DNA of 64,000 nucleotides, from positions 372,001 through 436,000 of the forward strand of contig JAJFTH010000003.1 in the NCBI GenBank assembly GCA_021373135.1, written 5' to 3'. The notes below the pieces were generated by a model. It was not told where the DNA came from. It did not search any database and saw only the letters and a program-made list of their open reading frames with translations. The translations under genes and the position numbers were made by a program. This DNA comes from Bacteroidales bacterium (GTDB lineage Bacteria > Bacteroidota > Bacteroidia > Bacteroidales > UBA1402). Shown piece after piece: positions 34,482-43,459 of this stretch; position 1 is the first letter of the stretch, and every line of letters begins with the position of its first letter.

Positions 34482-36137
34482 ATGAAAAAGAAACTATTTT
34501 TCATCGTTTGTATATTTGCCTCAGTTATGCTTCATGCGACCGTCTCAAAAAACATCAGCATCACAGCTGGTGGATTGGCAAACGCCTTGACTGCAACCGA
34601 AAGAGCAAGCATTACCGATCTTACAGTGACAGGCACAATCGATGCACGAGATATCAAATTTCTGCGGAATACAATGGTCAATCTTTCTGCATTGAATATC
34701 AGTGGAGTCAGCATTAAAGCGTATACAGGAACTGATGGAACAGACTCTGTTTATACGTCTTATCCTGCCAATGAGATGCCGAGGAATTCTTTTCGCTATG
34801 CAAATTATACTGGGAAAACTTCTTTAAAATCTATCATTTTACCCAATACCATCACTTCGATTGGAGTGGGTACTTTTGATTGCTGTTCGGGGCTTAGCAG
34901 CCTAACCATTCCTAATTCTGTCACATCAATAGGAAATAATGCTTTATTCAGTTGCAGTGGACTTACAAACATGACCATTCCTAATTCTGTCACTTCTATT
35001 GGGAATTATGCTTTTTGCGGTTGCTCCAAGCTTACCAACATAATCATTCCAAATACTGTCACTTCTATTGGGAATTGGACTTTTGCCAGTTGCACGGGAC
35101 TTACAAGCATAACCATCCCAAATTCTGTCACTTCGATAGGAAATTATGCTTTATACGGTTGCACTGGACTTACAAGCATAACCATCCCTGGATCAGTCAC
35201 ATATATTGGAGAAAGTGCTTTTGGCAGTTGCACCGCACTTACCAATGTGACCATTCCAAAAGCCGTCACTTTGATTGAAAACGGTACTTTTTCCAATTGC
35301 AGTGGACTGATCAGCATAACAATCCCTAATTCCATCACATCTATCGGGGATTGGGGATTTTCGGGTTGCACCAAACTTACCAGCGTAACCATTCCTAATT
35401 CGGTCACTTCGATAGGAAGTGGTACTTTTTACGGTTGCACCGGAATTACCAATATGACCTTCCCTGCTTCTGTCACTTCGATAGGAGAAGGCATTTTTTG
35501 TAATTGTACCGGCATTACCAAAATGACGGTTCCAAATTCTATCACGACGATTAAAAATAGCACTTTTTCCAATTGCAGTGGACTTACCAGTGTGACAATA
35601 CCTAATACGGTCACTTCGATAGAAGATTGGACTTTTTACGGTTGCGATAGACTTACCAGTGTGACTATTGGCGAAGCAATCGATTCTATTGGAGATTATG
35701 CTTTTGGCGATTGCAGCGGACTTTCCTCTATTTACGTGAATGCAACTAAACCTGCCGTTCTGACATCAAGTGTATTTTCATCTGTAAATACAAAAAATTG
35801 CACTTTGTACGTCCCGGAGAACACAGAAAGTGCTTACCAGGCAGCATCTGTTTGGAATGAATTTTATATTGTAGAAAAGTCATCCGATACTGGTATGATC
35901 AATGAGCCCAAAGAAAGCATAACAATTTATCCAAACCCTGTAGAGGATGAATTCAATATCAATGGCTTGGAAGAGACAGGTACACTTTCATTAATTGATT
36001 TAAGCGGTAAAACATTACTCAGCACACAAGTGAGTGCCAACGATCATGTATCAATAAGCTCTTTGAAAAAAGGCGTTTATATGATAGAAATTGTTACTGC
36101 CAATGGCACTTTTAAGACGAAAATACTGAAGAAATAA
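34482..36137 (+). CDS. BspA-type leucine-rich-repeat surface protein with T9SS tail
   Basis: 551 residues. A signal peptide (1-19) is followed by an N-terminal cap (about 22-117), thirteen 23-residue repeats of the TpLRR/BspA type (consensus TIPNSVTSIGxxxFxxCxGLTS, about 118-416), a short linker and a C-terminal T9SS tail beginning at IYPNPVEDEFNI and ending KTKILKK. Such proteins are exported and often bind host or matrix proteins or other cells. It is the only plus-strand gene inside the 14-64 kb region. Its cap resembles that of the minus-strand LRR protein at 36934-38115, so the two are paralogues. Confidence 0.88.
   Translation: MKKKLFFIVCIFASVMLHATVSKNISITAGGLANALTATERASITDLTVTGTIDARDIKFLRNTMVNLSALNISGVSIKAYTGTDGTDSVYTSYPANEMPRNSFRYANYTGKTSLKSIILPNTITSIGVGTFDCCSGLSSLTIPNSVTSIGNNALFSCSGLTNMTIPNSVTSIGNYAFCGCSKLTNIIIPNTVTSIGNWTFASCTGLTSITIPNSVTSIGNYALYGCTGLTSITIPGSVTYIGESAFGSCTALTNVTIPKAVTLIENGTFSNCSGLISITIPNSITSIGDWGFSGCTKLTSVTIPNSVTSIGSGTFYGCTGITNMTFPASVTSIGEGIFCNCTGITKMTVPNSITTIKNSTFSNCSGLTSVTIPNTVTSIEDWTFYGCDRLTSVTIGEAIDSIGDYAFGDCSGLSSIYVNATKPAVLTSSVFSSVNTKNCTLYVPENTESAYQAASVWNEFYIVEKSSDTGMINEPKESITIYPNPVEDEFNINGLEETGTLSLIDLSGKTLLSTQVSANDHVSISSLKKGVYMIEIVTANGTFKTKILKK
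34833..35729 (+). repeat. Thirteen tandem 69-bp repeats inside the LRR gene
   Basis: Each 69-bp unit encodes one 23-residue LRR unit with a conserved ATTCCTAATTCTGTCAC-like core. Adjacent units are similar enough at DNA level to allow slippage and change in repeat number. Several antisense open frames here are side effects of the periodicity. Confidence 0.85.
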
Positions 36138-36180
36138 AAGAGTGACACGTTCAGATGGCACGCATTGCGCAAAAACAACA

Positions 36181-36210
36181 GATGGTTTCAAGATGAAACT
36201 TGAAACCATC
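36181..36210. terminator. Intrinsic terminator-like hairpin between convergent genes
   Basis: A perfect 12-bp stem, GATGGTTTCAAG (36181-36192) with CTTGAAACCATC (36199-36210), around a 6-base loop. On the minus strand it is followed by TGTTGTTTTTGC, so it best fits termination of the lipoprotein transcript; on the plus strand A residues follow instead. It lies 43 bp after the end of the plus-strand LRR gene and 41 bp after that of the lipoprotein gene. Confidence 0.65.
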
Positions 36211-36251
36211 AAAAAATCATTCTGCCATAAAAAGCAGTGGCGTTTTTTGGA

Positions 36252-36890
36252 TTATTCATTGGAACATGGCTGAATGATATACTCTCCGTATAACGCCCAA
36301 TTGCCCTTTTCAACAAAACGAATACATCCACTCCATGCTGTTTCCTCTTGAAGTACAATATTGCTTGCATTTAATCTCAAGACTACAGCATGGGACGCTA
36401 CGATAATCCTTGAATACGGTACGCCAAGACTACCCAGACTATCCAAAGGAATTGCATACTCGTAAGTTCTGACGGTCGGGTTATGCACTGCAGAATAAGG
36501 GAAATTACCCACTTTTGGATTTCCAGACTTGGTTACTGGAGCACCCGGTCGGCTACCAACATAAAGATGAGTTTCGCTAATCACCCAATTAGCACTATCG
36601 ATATGATATTTCACATACAGGAAATTCTCATTGTTGGTAATGGCAATGTACCCGATTCTGTCTTTCTGACCAGGATACAATGCTTTATAGGAAATTCCAC
36701 CGCAAATGGAATGAGCTGTTTTAGCTGAATACTGTGAATTGGCATCATCTAAAACATTTACCTGCTGACCTACTTCTGGAATCGAGTCCATGGCCAACAC
36801 ATCAGCATCTTGAGTACAAGATGATAGAGAGAATGCAACTGCCAATACAAGCAGAGATACCATGCCTTTAAAAACATTTTTTGCTTTCAT
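36252..36890 (-). CDS. Predicted lipoprotein of unknown function
   Basis: The start is set at the ATG at 36890 (MKAKNVFKG), 212 residues; a longer frame reaches 36974 and would overlap the upstream gene. The N-terminus is a lipoprotein signal with lipobox LSSC (Cys at about 24). The mature part has no domain I recognise; it contains HICGGISYKALYPGQ and WVISETHLYVGSRPGAPV, which suggests a beta-rich fold. It follows the minus-strand LRR gene by 43 bp and likely shares its transcript, ending at the hairpin 36181-36210. Possibly a surface partner of the LRR protein; this is inference. Confidence 0.65.
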   Translation of the reverse strand: MKAKNVFKGMVSLLVLAVAFSLSSCTQDADVLAMDSIPEVGQQVNVLDDANSQYSAKTAHSICGGISYKALYPGQKDRIGYIAITNNENFLYVKYHIDSANWVISETHLYVGSRPGAPVTKSGNPKVGNFPYSAVHNPTVRTYEYAIPLDSLGSLGVPYSRIIVASHAVVLRLNASNIVLQEETAWSGCIRFVEKGNWALYGEYIIQPCSNE

Positions 36891-36933
36891 ACAATTGTTT
36901 TTTAGGTGAATGAAAAAAAACAAAAAAAGACGG

Positions 36934-38115
36934 TTACACAACAACTTTAAATATTTTGTCAGCGATTCTAACAAGATAAATATGATTTGCAGGAACAGCT
37001 ATTCTAATCTCATCATCTGTGGCTTTGACAGATTGTAATAAAATTCCCAATACAGAATAAACCGATACAATTTCTCCCATGGCAACATTTTTAATTACGA
37101 TGACATCTTGTTTTGTATACACCGCTGTATTACTCTTTTCAATTTCAGAGACATCGGTTAATGCTTCCTCTATGATATTTTTAAAATCGCCCCAAACTTT
37201 GGCATTACTATAGACTGCAGATGTACCACTGGGAACATATAATTTACAATTCTCTTTATCTACTTTAAGGAATGGATCATAGTATAATATTGGTAACATC
37301 AAGGCTTTGCAATGTATATCTGTTAAACCTGTACAACCAAAAAAGACATCTAGTCCAATATTAGTCAATCCAACAGGCAATGTTATAGATGTCAACTCCG
37401 AACAGCTACAAAATGCATGGCCATCAAGAGAAGTGACACTTTCTGGTATAGTATAAGCACCAGACTTTTTATTGGGGAAACGGATCAATTTACTTTTGTT
37501 TTTATTAAACAAAACCCCTTCTTCCGAACAAAATGATGTATTGCTTTCTGAAACTATAAAATCCTTCATTTTTATATCATCACAAAATACAGCCTCACCT
37601 ATGAAATCGACCTTGTTTCCAATAACGAAAGATTCCAATGCTGTACAACCATGAAATGCAAAATTCCAAATAGTAGTTACATGATCTGGTATTGAGACCG
37701 TGGTCAATCCTGAGCATAAATAAAAAGCGGAATCCCCGATAGAAATGATACTATTTGGAATTTCGACTGATGTTAATTTAGTTAAATGATGAAACATACA
37801 ATCTGGTATCTGATTGTTCACTACATTTATGATATGACCATTGACAGAGAAGCTACCTCCTGTCACAATGTTAACACCCGCCATATTAAGCACAGATAAA
37901 TTAGACATGCTACGTAAAGTTCCGATATCAGTCCCATTAATTTCACCAGTAATGATTAAGTTCGTAATAACATCTTTTTCGCTCCCTAACAAGACGCCCA
38001 GATTGCCTGCCGTAACATTCATATTTCCTGATGTTTCACCATAAACTTGCGTATTTATACCATGAACCATAAATACAAATACCAACACACATTTAATGAT
38101 AGTAACTGTTTTCAT
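36934..38115 (-). CDS. BspA-type leucine-rich-repeat surface protein
   Basis: 393 residues. A signal peptide (1-26) precedes an N-terminal cap (NVTAGNLGVLLGSEKDVITNL) that matches the cap of the 34482 protein in pattern. About five BspA-type repeats follow (about 110-270, EIPNSIISIGDSAFYLCSGLTT and similar), then a C-terminal beta domain ending IYLVRIADKIFKVVV, probably a T9SS sorting tail. The repeats are less regular than those of its paralogue, with an insertion carrying NTSFCSEEGVLFNKNKS. It faces the other LRR gene, with the lipoprotein gene between. Confidence 0.82.
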   Translation of the reverse strand: MKTVTIIKCVLVFVFMVHGINTQVYGETSGNMNVTAGNLGVLLGSEKDVITNLIITGEINGTDIGTLRSMSNLSVLNMAGVNIVTGGSFSVNGHIINVVNNQIPDCMFHHLTKLTSVEIPNSIISIGDSAFYLCSGLTTVSIPDHVTTIWNFAFHGCTALESFVIGNKVDFIGEAVFCDDIKMKDFIVSESNTSFCSEEGVLFNKNKSKLIRFPNKKSGAYTIPESVTSLDGHAFCSCSELTSITLPVGLTNIGLDVFFGCTGLTDIHCKALMLPILYYDPFLKVDKENCKLYVPSGTSAVYSNAKVWGDFKNIIEEALTDVSEIEKSNTAVYTKQDVIVIKNVAMGEIVSVYSVLGILLQSVKATDDEIRIAVPANHIYLVRIADKIFKVVV

Positions 38116-38252
38116 AATATAATAATTAGAGCTACCATGTCCCTTCGGGTTAGCATGAATAAATAAAGAGTAGGGACTAACAACCGGAAATTGTACTCTT
38201 TTTTATCAAAAGAAAAAATGCTTCATTTAAAAATTGACGGAAAAGAATAGGG

Positions 38253-39113
38253 TCAGAATTCTCCAATCAAATTAATCGGAACTTGATTCCAATCAATTTG
38301 GTCATTTGCCTGTTTAACACTTATAAAATCAAATTCAGCAAGAAATTTCTGAAATTTTAAAAAACTCCGATTTAATCCATAATAGTTTTTAAAATATCGG
38401 ACAATTGCAGATTCTCCTTGAAAAGAAGCAAACCTTCGCTGTTGATCTTTATCAAAGTCCTTGATATGAAAATAGGTCATTACATAATCACTCTCCCTGA
38501 CGCAGGATTTAATTTTCCAATATGGAAAAATCCTGAAATAGCCACCTCCGGTACATACCCAATCTTTCCTCAAAAAATGGGTCACAGATATTGGGAACTC
38601 CCTGATTAAAGAATTTTGATATTTTATCACTGATGGACCTTTTTTATAGAAACCCGGGAACCCACCAAAACTTCTGTCAGCCGGAAAGATTGAACAGTCG
38701 TACTTAATTCCATGGTCAGCCAATATCCCAAAAATCCACTTATTTTTTTCAGTAATGGAAAATGCCGGAGCACGATATGCAGTAACTTTCTCGCCAATTA
38801 CATTTTCGATTATATCCAAAGCTTTGCGTGTATCTTCTGCAATTTCTTCAGGTGTGAGATTGCCAAAAAAGCGATGATTGAATGAATGACAACCAATATG
38901 ATGGCCTCTTGATGCAATTAATTTAATAACATCAGAATATTTGTCTGCCACTTCCCCTAAACAAAAAAAGGTTGCTTTAAAATTTCTTTTATCCAAGCTA
39001 TCAAGTATATAATCAAGATAACGATTCATTCTTGGAAGATAATTTTCTTTTTTACCAATGGAATAATGATCATATACCCACCAGTCTTCAATATCAAATG
39101 TCAGGATATTCAT
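38253..39113 (-). CDS. Polysaccharide deacetylase, NodB-type (DUF3473-like)
   Basis: 286 residues. The NodB metal-binding motifs are present: TFDIEDW with Asp10, and HSFNH with His76 and His80; YRAPAFS and FHIKDFD complete the pattern. The C-terminal half matches the family often linked to exopolysaccharide loci. It would remove N-acetyl groups from the glycan or a precursor. It is the last gene of the system B run, 3 bp after an acyltransferase gene. No signal peptide is seen, so it may act in the cytoplasm on lipid-linked intermediates. Confidence 0.88.
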   Translation of the reverse strand: MNILTFDIEDWWVYDHYSIGKKENYLPRMNRYLDYILDSLDKRNFKATFFCLGEVADKYSDVIKLIASRGHHIGCHSFNHRFFGNLTPEEIAEDTRKALDIIENVIGEKVTAYRAPAFSITEKNKWIFGILADHGIKYDCSIFPADRSFGGFPGFYKKGPSVIKYQNSLIREFPISVTHFLRKDWVCTGGGYFRIFPYWKIKSCVRESDYVMTYFHIKDFDKDQQRRFASFQGESAIVRYFKNYYGLNRSFLKFQKFLAEFDFISVKQANDQIDWNQVPINLIGEF

Positions 39114-39116
39114 GCA

Positions 39117-39785
39117 TTAATTCCTTTCCCAAATGATATTGTTTTTCACATACCTGGCTGGATTCCCAAAATAAATTGAATTCTCTTCCAGTAAATTTCC
39201 GGTTACTACTGAACCGGCACCAACTACAATATTATTTCCAATGTGTGATCCTTTGAGAATGGTTACATTAGAGCCTATCCATACTTTGTTTCCAAAGACA
39301 ACTTCTCTATTTGGATTAATGATCTCATTTTGTTCATTAAATATTGGATGATAATCAGTATCCATGATTATTATATGAAATCCTATAAGTACATCATCCC
39401 CGAATTTCAGTCCTTTCCTACAATAAAATTCAGTAAAAGCATTCACCCAAAAATTATTTCCAATCTCAAATATTCCACCGGAAGAGACCATTACACTGTT
39501 TTTTTTATTAAAACAGGCTTTATCCCCGGTTAATATCATTCTTCCACCTTTGTCCACTTTTATTCTGTTGCCATATTTAATCGTCAACATATTCATTTTC
39601 AGTGGTTTCAAAAAAGCAATCCCATTTTTAGATTTACATCTGAATGATGAGCCATACTGAATGATTATTGGCATCTTCAATAAACCATCAATCCCAAAGT
39701 GCCGACAATTAATTATTATTGAATAAATAAAATTTATTCTAACAATCTCCATTAAAAAGGGAAAACATAGTTTTTGCATCATCAA
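39117..39785 (-). CDS. Left-handed beta-helix acyltransferase
   Basis: 222 residues. The C-terminal half contains hexapeptide repeats and the typical end of this family: VVFGNKVWIGSNVTILKGSHIGNNIVVGAGSVVTG followed in part by FGNPARYV. The catalytic His is likely the one in TDYHPIF (about residue 147). Such enzymes O- or N-acetylate sugars with acetyl-CoA. Its target in system B is unknown. Confidence 0.82.
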   Translation of the reverse strand: MMMQKLCFPFLMEIVRINFIYSIIINCRHFGIDGLLKMPIIIQYGSSFRCKSKNGIAFLKPLKMNMLTIKYGNRIKVDKGGRMILTGDKACFNKKNSVMVSSGGIFEIGNNFWVNAFTEFYCRKGLKFGDDVLIGFHIIIMDTDYHPIFNEQNEIINPNREVVFGNKVWIGSNVTILKGSHIGNNIVVGAGSVVTGNLLEENSIYFGNPARYVKNNIIWERN

Positions 39786-39839
39786 TTTTATTTAGAGAAA
39801 AAAATCTTTATTTAATAATTTATTTACAAACTTTTGATT

Positions 39840-41024
39840 CTAACCGGCAACCATTTTATATGGTTGGACAGTTGTGATTCTTTTCGCTTTCTTGCACATC
39901 TTTTTTATATTATCCACTACTCTAAAAATGTCATCGTTTGTTAGCGTTGGCCCGGAAGGTAAACACAACCCTCTTTCAAAAAGGTATTCACAAATTCCGT
40001 TTCCATAGTAAGGATAATTTTCAAACACTGGTTGTAAATGCATGGGTTTCCATAACATACGCGTTTCAATATTCGCGACATCAAGACGCAAACGAACAGT
40101 TTCCCGTGAGACTCCTGCCACATTGGGATCTATAAGGATACAAGTCAACCAGAAATTCGAATTCCATTCCGAAGAAGGATTCTGCATGATTGAAATACCT
40201 TTCACATTTGACAATAGCTGCGTGTAAAGTTTATGAATAGCTCTTCTACGGTCAATATGATCCTGCAAAACGAGCATCTGCCCTCTTCCTATTCCGGCAC
40301 AGATATTGCTCATTCTGTAATTATATCCAATATGTGAGTGCTGATAATACGGAGCGATATCGCGAGCCTGAGTAGCATAAAACCTTGCAAGTTTTGCTTC
40401 CTCTTCATTACGGCAGACCAATGCCCCACCTCCTGAAGTTGTAATCATTTTGTTTCCGTTGAATGACAATGCCGCAAGTTCACCAAATGTACCACACATC
40501 TGATTGCACAGCTTAGAACCAAGAGCTTCAGCAGAATCCTCCAAAACAGGTATTTTGTATTTATCAGCGATAGCATTTATTTCTTTCATCTTTGCCGGCA
40601 TTCCGTAAAGATGTACAGGAATAATTGCTTTAGCGAGTTTACCTGTTTTTTCCAGCCGATCCTTGATGGCTATTTCCAATAAAACAGGATCCATATTCCA
40701 TGTATCCTTTTCGCTATCTATAAACACTGGCTTTGCACCAACATATGCAATTGGATTTGCTGAAGCAGCAAAAGTAAACGATTGACAAATCACCTCATCA
40801 TCTGGTTTCACTCCAAGGAGAATCAATCCCAGGTGCAAAGCGGATGTCCCTGAATTAAGTGCTACGACATGTCGGTCAGCCTTCTGAAAATTCTCAAGGT
40901 CAACTTCAAATGCATCGACATTCGGGCCCAAAGGCACTACCCAATTGGTATTGAATGCCTCGATAATAAAGTCCAGCTCATGGCCGGACATATGGGCAAG
41001 AGAAAGCCAAATCCTTTTTTCCAT
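39840..41024 (-). CDS. PglE-like sugar aminotransferase (DegT/DnrJ/EryC1)
   Basis: 394 residues. The start (IWLSLAHMSGHELDFI), the NWVVPLGPNV segment, VLEDSAEALGS with Asp163 and FNGNKMITTSGGG with the PLP Lys192 closely follow Campylobacter PglE, which makes UDP-4-amino-4,6-dideoxy-GlcNAc for bacillosamine. The C-terminal CLPSGPTLTNDDIF also fits. Two NeuD/PglD-like acyltransferases and a PglC-like enzyme lie upstream, so a 4-amino-sugar is likely part of the system B repeat. It follows the acyl-carrier and KASIII genes, which may supply the group placed on its amino product. Confidence 0.9.
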   Translation of the reverse strand: MEKRIWLSLAHMSGHELDFIIEAFNTNWVVPLGPNVDAFEVDLENFQKADRHVVALNSGTSALHLGLILLGVKPDDEVICQSFTFAASANPIAYVGAKPVFIDSEKDTWNMDPVLLEIAIKDRLEKTGKLAKAIIPVHLYGMPAKMKEINAIADKYKIPVLEDSAEALGSKLCNQMCGTFGELAALSFNGNKMITTSGGGALVCRNEEEAKLARFYATQARDIAPYYQHSHIGYNYRMSNICAGIGRGQMLVLQDHIDRRRAIHKLYTQLLSNVKGISIMQNPSSEWNSNFWLTCILIDPNVAGVSRETVRLRLDVANIETRMLWKPMHLQPVFENYPYYGNGICEYLFERGLCLPSGPTLTNDDIFRVVDNIKKMCKKAKRITTVQPYKMVAG

Positions 41025-41061
41025 ATGATATGAATATTAATTTGTCAACCTAATAAAAACC

Positions 41062-41286
41062 CTATGTCATATTTTGAATAATATGATAAATATCTCCGAT
41101 TGTACTTGCTTTCAGAATATCATCTCTCTTAAGAGAAACATGATATTCCTCATCCGCCATTGATATAAGGAAAAGAGCGATCAATGAACACCACCCATCA
41201 ATTTCCTTAAAGTGAGTAGACTCATTCAGATCTTTTATATCAGCATTATCAAACAGCTCTGTGAATTTTTCGATAAACTTGTCCAT
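41062..41286 (-). CDS. Acyl carrier protein-like, 74 aa (copy 2)
   Basis: 74 residues, all helical. The phosphopantetheine site is Ser34 in the motif GWCSLIAL; most carrier proteins have DSL here, so WCSL marks a specialised branch. The following MADEEYHVSLKRDDILKASTI is a normal carrier pattern. It follows the ketoacyl-ACP synthase gene by 34 bp. It probably carries the finished or intermediate acyl group for the sugar-modifying step. Confidence 0.82.
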   Translation of the reverse strand: MDKFIEKFTELFDNADIKDLNESTHFKEIDGWCSLIALFLISMADEEYHVSLKRDDILKASTIGDIYHIIQNMT

Positions 41287-41320
41287 TTCTTTACATTTTC
41301 AAATTGTTATACATTCAAAA

Positions 41321-42385
41321 TCAAAAGAAAATCATTCCATTGAAGTTCAGATTCCCAACTTCAAGAATCATTGAAGCCCAGTTTAGTCCAGCCCCGAAAC
41401 CGGCAAGGCATAAATTCAACCGTTCATTTATCAACCTGTTTCCAAGATTATAAGTCATGGAAATTGGAATTGAGACGCCACTGGAATTTCCCAAATTTTC
41501 AACGACATTACTTGGCATTTTATCCCGGGGAATTCCTAACTTATCTGCCAATTTATTCAACATGAATTTATTAGGTTGGTGGAACATGAAGTAGTCTACC
41601 ATATCTTTTGTTTGATTTGAAAAATCCAACAGAGAAACAATCATTGGAGGCACATCCTTTTGCGCGAACATAAAAACCTCATCACCTTTCATTACAAGAT
41701 TATCCTGAGATCGCATGTTTCCGATATCATCCATTTCAACAATTGCCGTCTCCGGACAAGATGGTTTTCTGGCTCCGCCAGCTGGAATATGTATAGCAAA
41801 TGCCCTTTTCCCATCCATCTTGATATTTGCATAAATCATGTTATTGATTTCTGATCTTTCTACAATGGTAATGGATGCCCCATCTCCAATCAGGGGATTG
41901 CTGTTTCTATCTTTTCTGGAGACCTTTCTGCTTAAGACATCAGCATTCATAAGCACCACTTTGTGAATTGATTCTTGATCCAAAAGTAAAAATGCTTGCA
42001 TCAAGCCTAAAACAAAACCAGTGCACCCTTGATTGATATCCATGCAAATCATATCTTCTTTCAGACCAAACCTACCCTGAATTACGTTACTTGTGGGAGG
42101 CACAATGTAATCAGGAGTTTGCGTCACAAGAATCAAAGCATCAATATCTTCCTTATTGAGCAACTTGTTGTCAAAGAGATAAGATAGACCAAATATGCAT
42201 AAATCTGATGCGCACACACCATCTTCAACAATACGACGTTTCTCAAATCCCATAATCGTCTTTAACTTCAAAGAAGTTTCAACGGAGAATGGATAATTTT
42301 CCATTTCATCCTCAAATCTCACCTCTTTGGAAGGCAAAACTGTCAGTATACCTGTTATTTCCTTATTTTTAAATGTCAAGTTCAT
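41321..42385 (-). CDS. 3-oxoacyl-ACP synthase III (FabH-like)
   Basis: 354 residues, thiolase fold. The Cys-His-Asn triad is visible: Cys121 in NQGCTGF, His in MFHQPNKFML and Asn in NLGNSSG. FabH-type enzymes condense an acyl-CoA or acyl-ACP with malonyl-ACP, or act as acyl transferases. Placed between two carrier protein genes in a polysaccharide locus, it is unlikely to be the housekeeping FabH and more likely builds a short acyl group for a sugar. No ketoreductase gene accompanies it. It overlaps the upstream carrier gene by 4 bp. Confidence 0.92.
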   Translation of the reverse strand: MNLTFKNKEITGILTVLPSKEVRFEDEMENYPFSVETSLKLKTIMGFEKRRIVEDGVCASDLCIFGLSYLFDNKLLNKEDIDALILVTQTPDYIVPPTSNVIQGRFGLKEDMICMDINQGCTGFVLGLMQAFLLLDQESIHKVVLMNADVLSRKVSRKDRNSNPLIGDGASITIVERSEINNMIYANIKMDGKRAFAIHIPAGGARKPSCPETAIVEMDDIGNMRSQDNLVMKGDEVFMFAQKDVPPMIVSLLDFSNQTKDMVDYFMFHQPNKFMLNKLADKLGIPRDKMPSNVVENLGNSSGVSIPISMTYNLGNRLINERLNLCLAGFGAGLNWASMILEVGNLNFNGMIFF

Positions 42386-42633
42386 TTTCCTGCACCGTTA
42401 TTAATTAACAGTTCAACCATCTGATTCAATGAAGAAAAATTTTCAGGTACAATATTTTCCCCATCAATTGAGATTCCAAACTTTTTATCCAGTTCTGAAA
42501 CCAATAGGACCAAATCAAATGAATCTATCATACCCTCTTTTATGAAATTTACATCCAGTGTAAAATCATGTTCAGGCAATATATCATTTAAAGTTTTCAA
42601 CACTTCCTCTTTCAAATTTTTCATATTTGTCAA
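42382..42633 (-). CDS. Acyl carrier protein, 83 aa (copy 1)
   Basis: 83 residues with the phosphopantetheine site Ser38 in IDSFDLV and a downstream ELDKKFGISIDGENIVPENF, a standard carrier pattern. An alternative start is Met4 (42624). The 5' end overlaps the formyltransferase gene by 41-50 bases in another frame and the 3' end overlaps the KASIII gene by 4 bases, which suggests tight coupling. It may be loaded by the adenylating enzyme encoded at 43437-44978. Confidence 0.87.
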   Translation of the reverse strand: MTNMKNLKEEVLKTLNDILPEHDFTLDVNFIKEGMIDSFDLVLLVSELDKKFGISIDGENIVPENFSSLNQMVELLINNGAGK

Positions 42634-43459
42634 TTATTAATAGTCCATCTTTTAAGATCAAGACATTCATTCCATCAATATGATCTATCCCTATATATTT
42701 ATTGTTATTTTTCAAAGCTAAGGAAGTGGAAACTGAAGGTATATGGGCTCTCCAAATAATAATATCCTTGTAATAAGCGCCATAGTAAGGTTTTGAAAAG
42801 GCTCTAATATATGCGTATGCTTTTTGAACATCAAAATCGTCCAAAATTTCACATTCATTTCTTTTTAATTTATGATAATAACTGCCAGTGAGGTGGGATT
42901 GTTTCTTAATATTGATACTCCCCATTTCTATTAATGCCACAGCATCTTTCACAATGTATTTATAGATATTCAAAAAAGAGGTTAACAAATCTGAAACATA
43001 CATTGAATCATTTAAATTCGTTTTTATCTGAAGAATGATATCTCCAGTATCAATCCCTTCATCAATATAATGTACCGTAACGGCAGTATCACTTTCACGG
43101 TTTACGATTGGCCAATGTTGAGGAGCCATCCCACGATAATTTGGCAATTGTGAAGGATGTAAATTGATACATCCTTTGGAAGGAATACTTAACAAATCCT
43201 TTTTTATCAATCTTTCAAAATGAGCAGAAACAATCAATTCAGGATTTTTACCTCTTACCAATTCTATGAAATCAAATCCATTAATATTTTTTGACCTTAC
43301 AAATGGAATGTCATACTTCTTCGATGTCAATTCCAACTTCTTATATATCAGATTTTCATAGAAGGGAGCCGCAACCAACAATATTTCATGTTTAGCGTCA
43401 ATAAGAGACTGAAGAACAACATTGCTGAATGTATCTTCACCGAAGAATATTATTTTCAT
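42584..43459 (-). CDS. Formyltransferase-family enzyme (sugar N-formyltransferase candidate)
   Basis: 291 residues. The formyltransferase core has Asn99 and His101 (INLHPSQLPNYRG) and Asp137 (EGIDTGD); the Asn-to-Asp spacing of 38 equals that of methionyl-tRNA formyltransferase. It differs from true Fmt in its C-terminal half and in context, so it more likely formylates an amino sugar or the amino group of a carrier-bound aminoacyl chain using N10-formyl-tetrahydrofolate. It overlaps the adenylating-enzyme gene by 23 bp. Confidence 0.82.
   Translation of the reverse strand: MKIIFFGEDTFSNVVLQSLIDAKHEILLVAAPFYENLIYKKLELTSKKYDIPFVRSKNINGFDFIELVRGKNPELIVSAHFERLIKKDLLSIPSKGCINLHPSQLPNYRGMAPQHWPIVNRESDTAVTVHYIDEGIDTGDIILQIKTNLNDSMYVSDLLTSFLNIYKYIVKDAVALIEMGSINIKKQSHLTGSYYHKLKRNECEILDDFDVQKAYAYIRAFSKPYYGAYYKDIIIWRAHIPSVSTSLALKNNNKYIGIDHIDGMNVLILKDGLLIIDKYEKFERGSVENFK

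Noticed and set aside
34805..35614. Antisense open frames inside the LRR gene
   Set aside because: They are a side effect of the 69-bp periodicity and repeat the same meaningless pattern.
34833..35729. Tandem repeats as a possible CRISPR array
   Set aside because: Units are contiguous, code in frame for LRRs and have no spacers.
36222..36246. Second hairpin with T-run after the plus-strand LRR gene
   Set aside because: The stem is only 4 bp with alternative pairings; the 12-bp hairpin next to it is much stronger.
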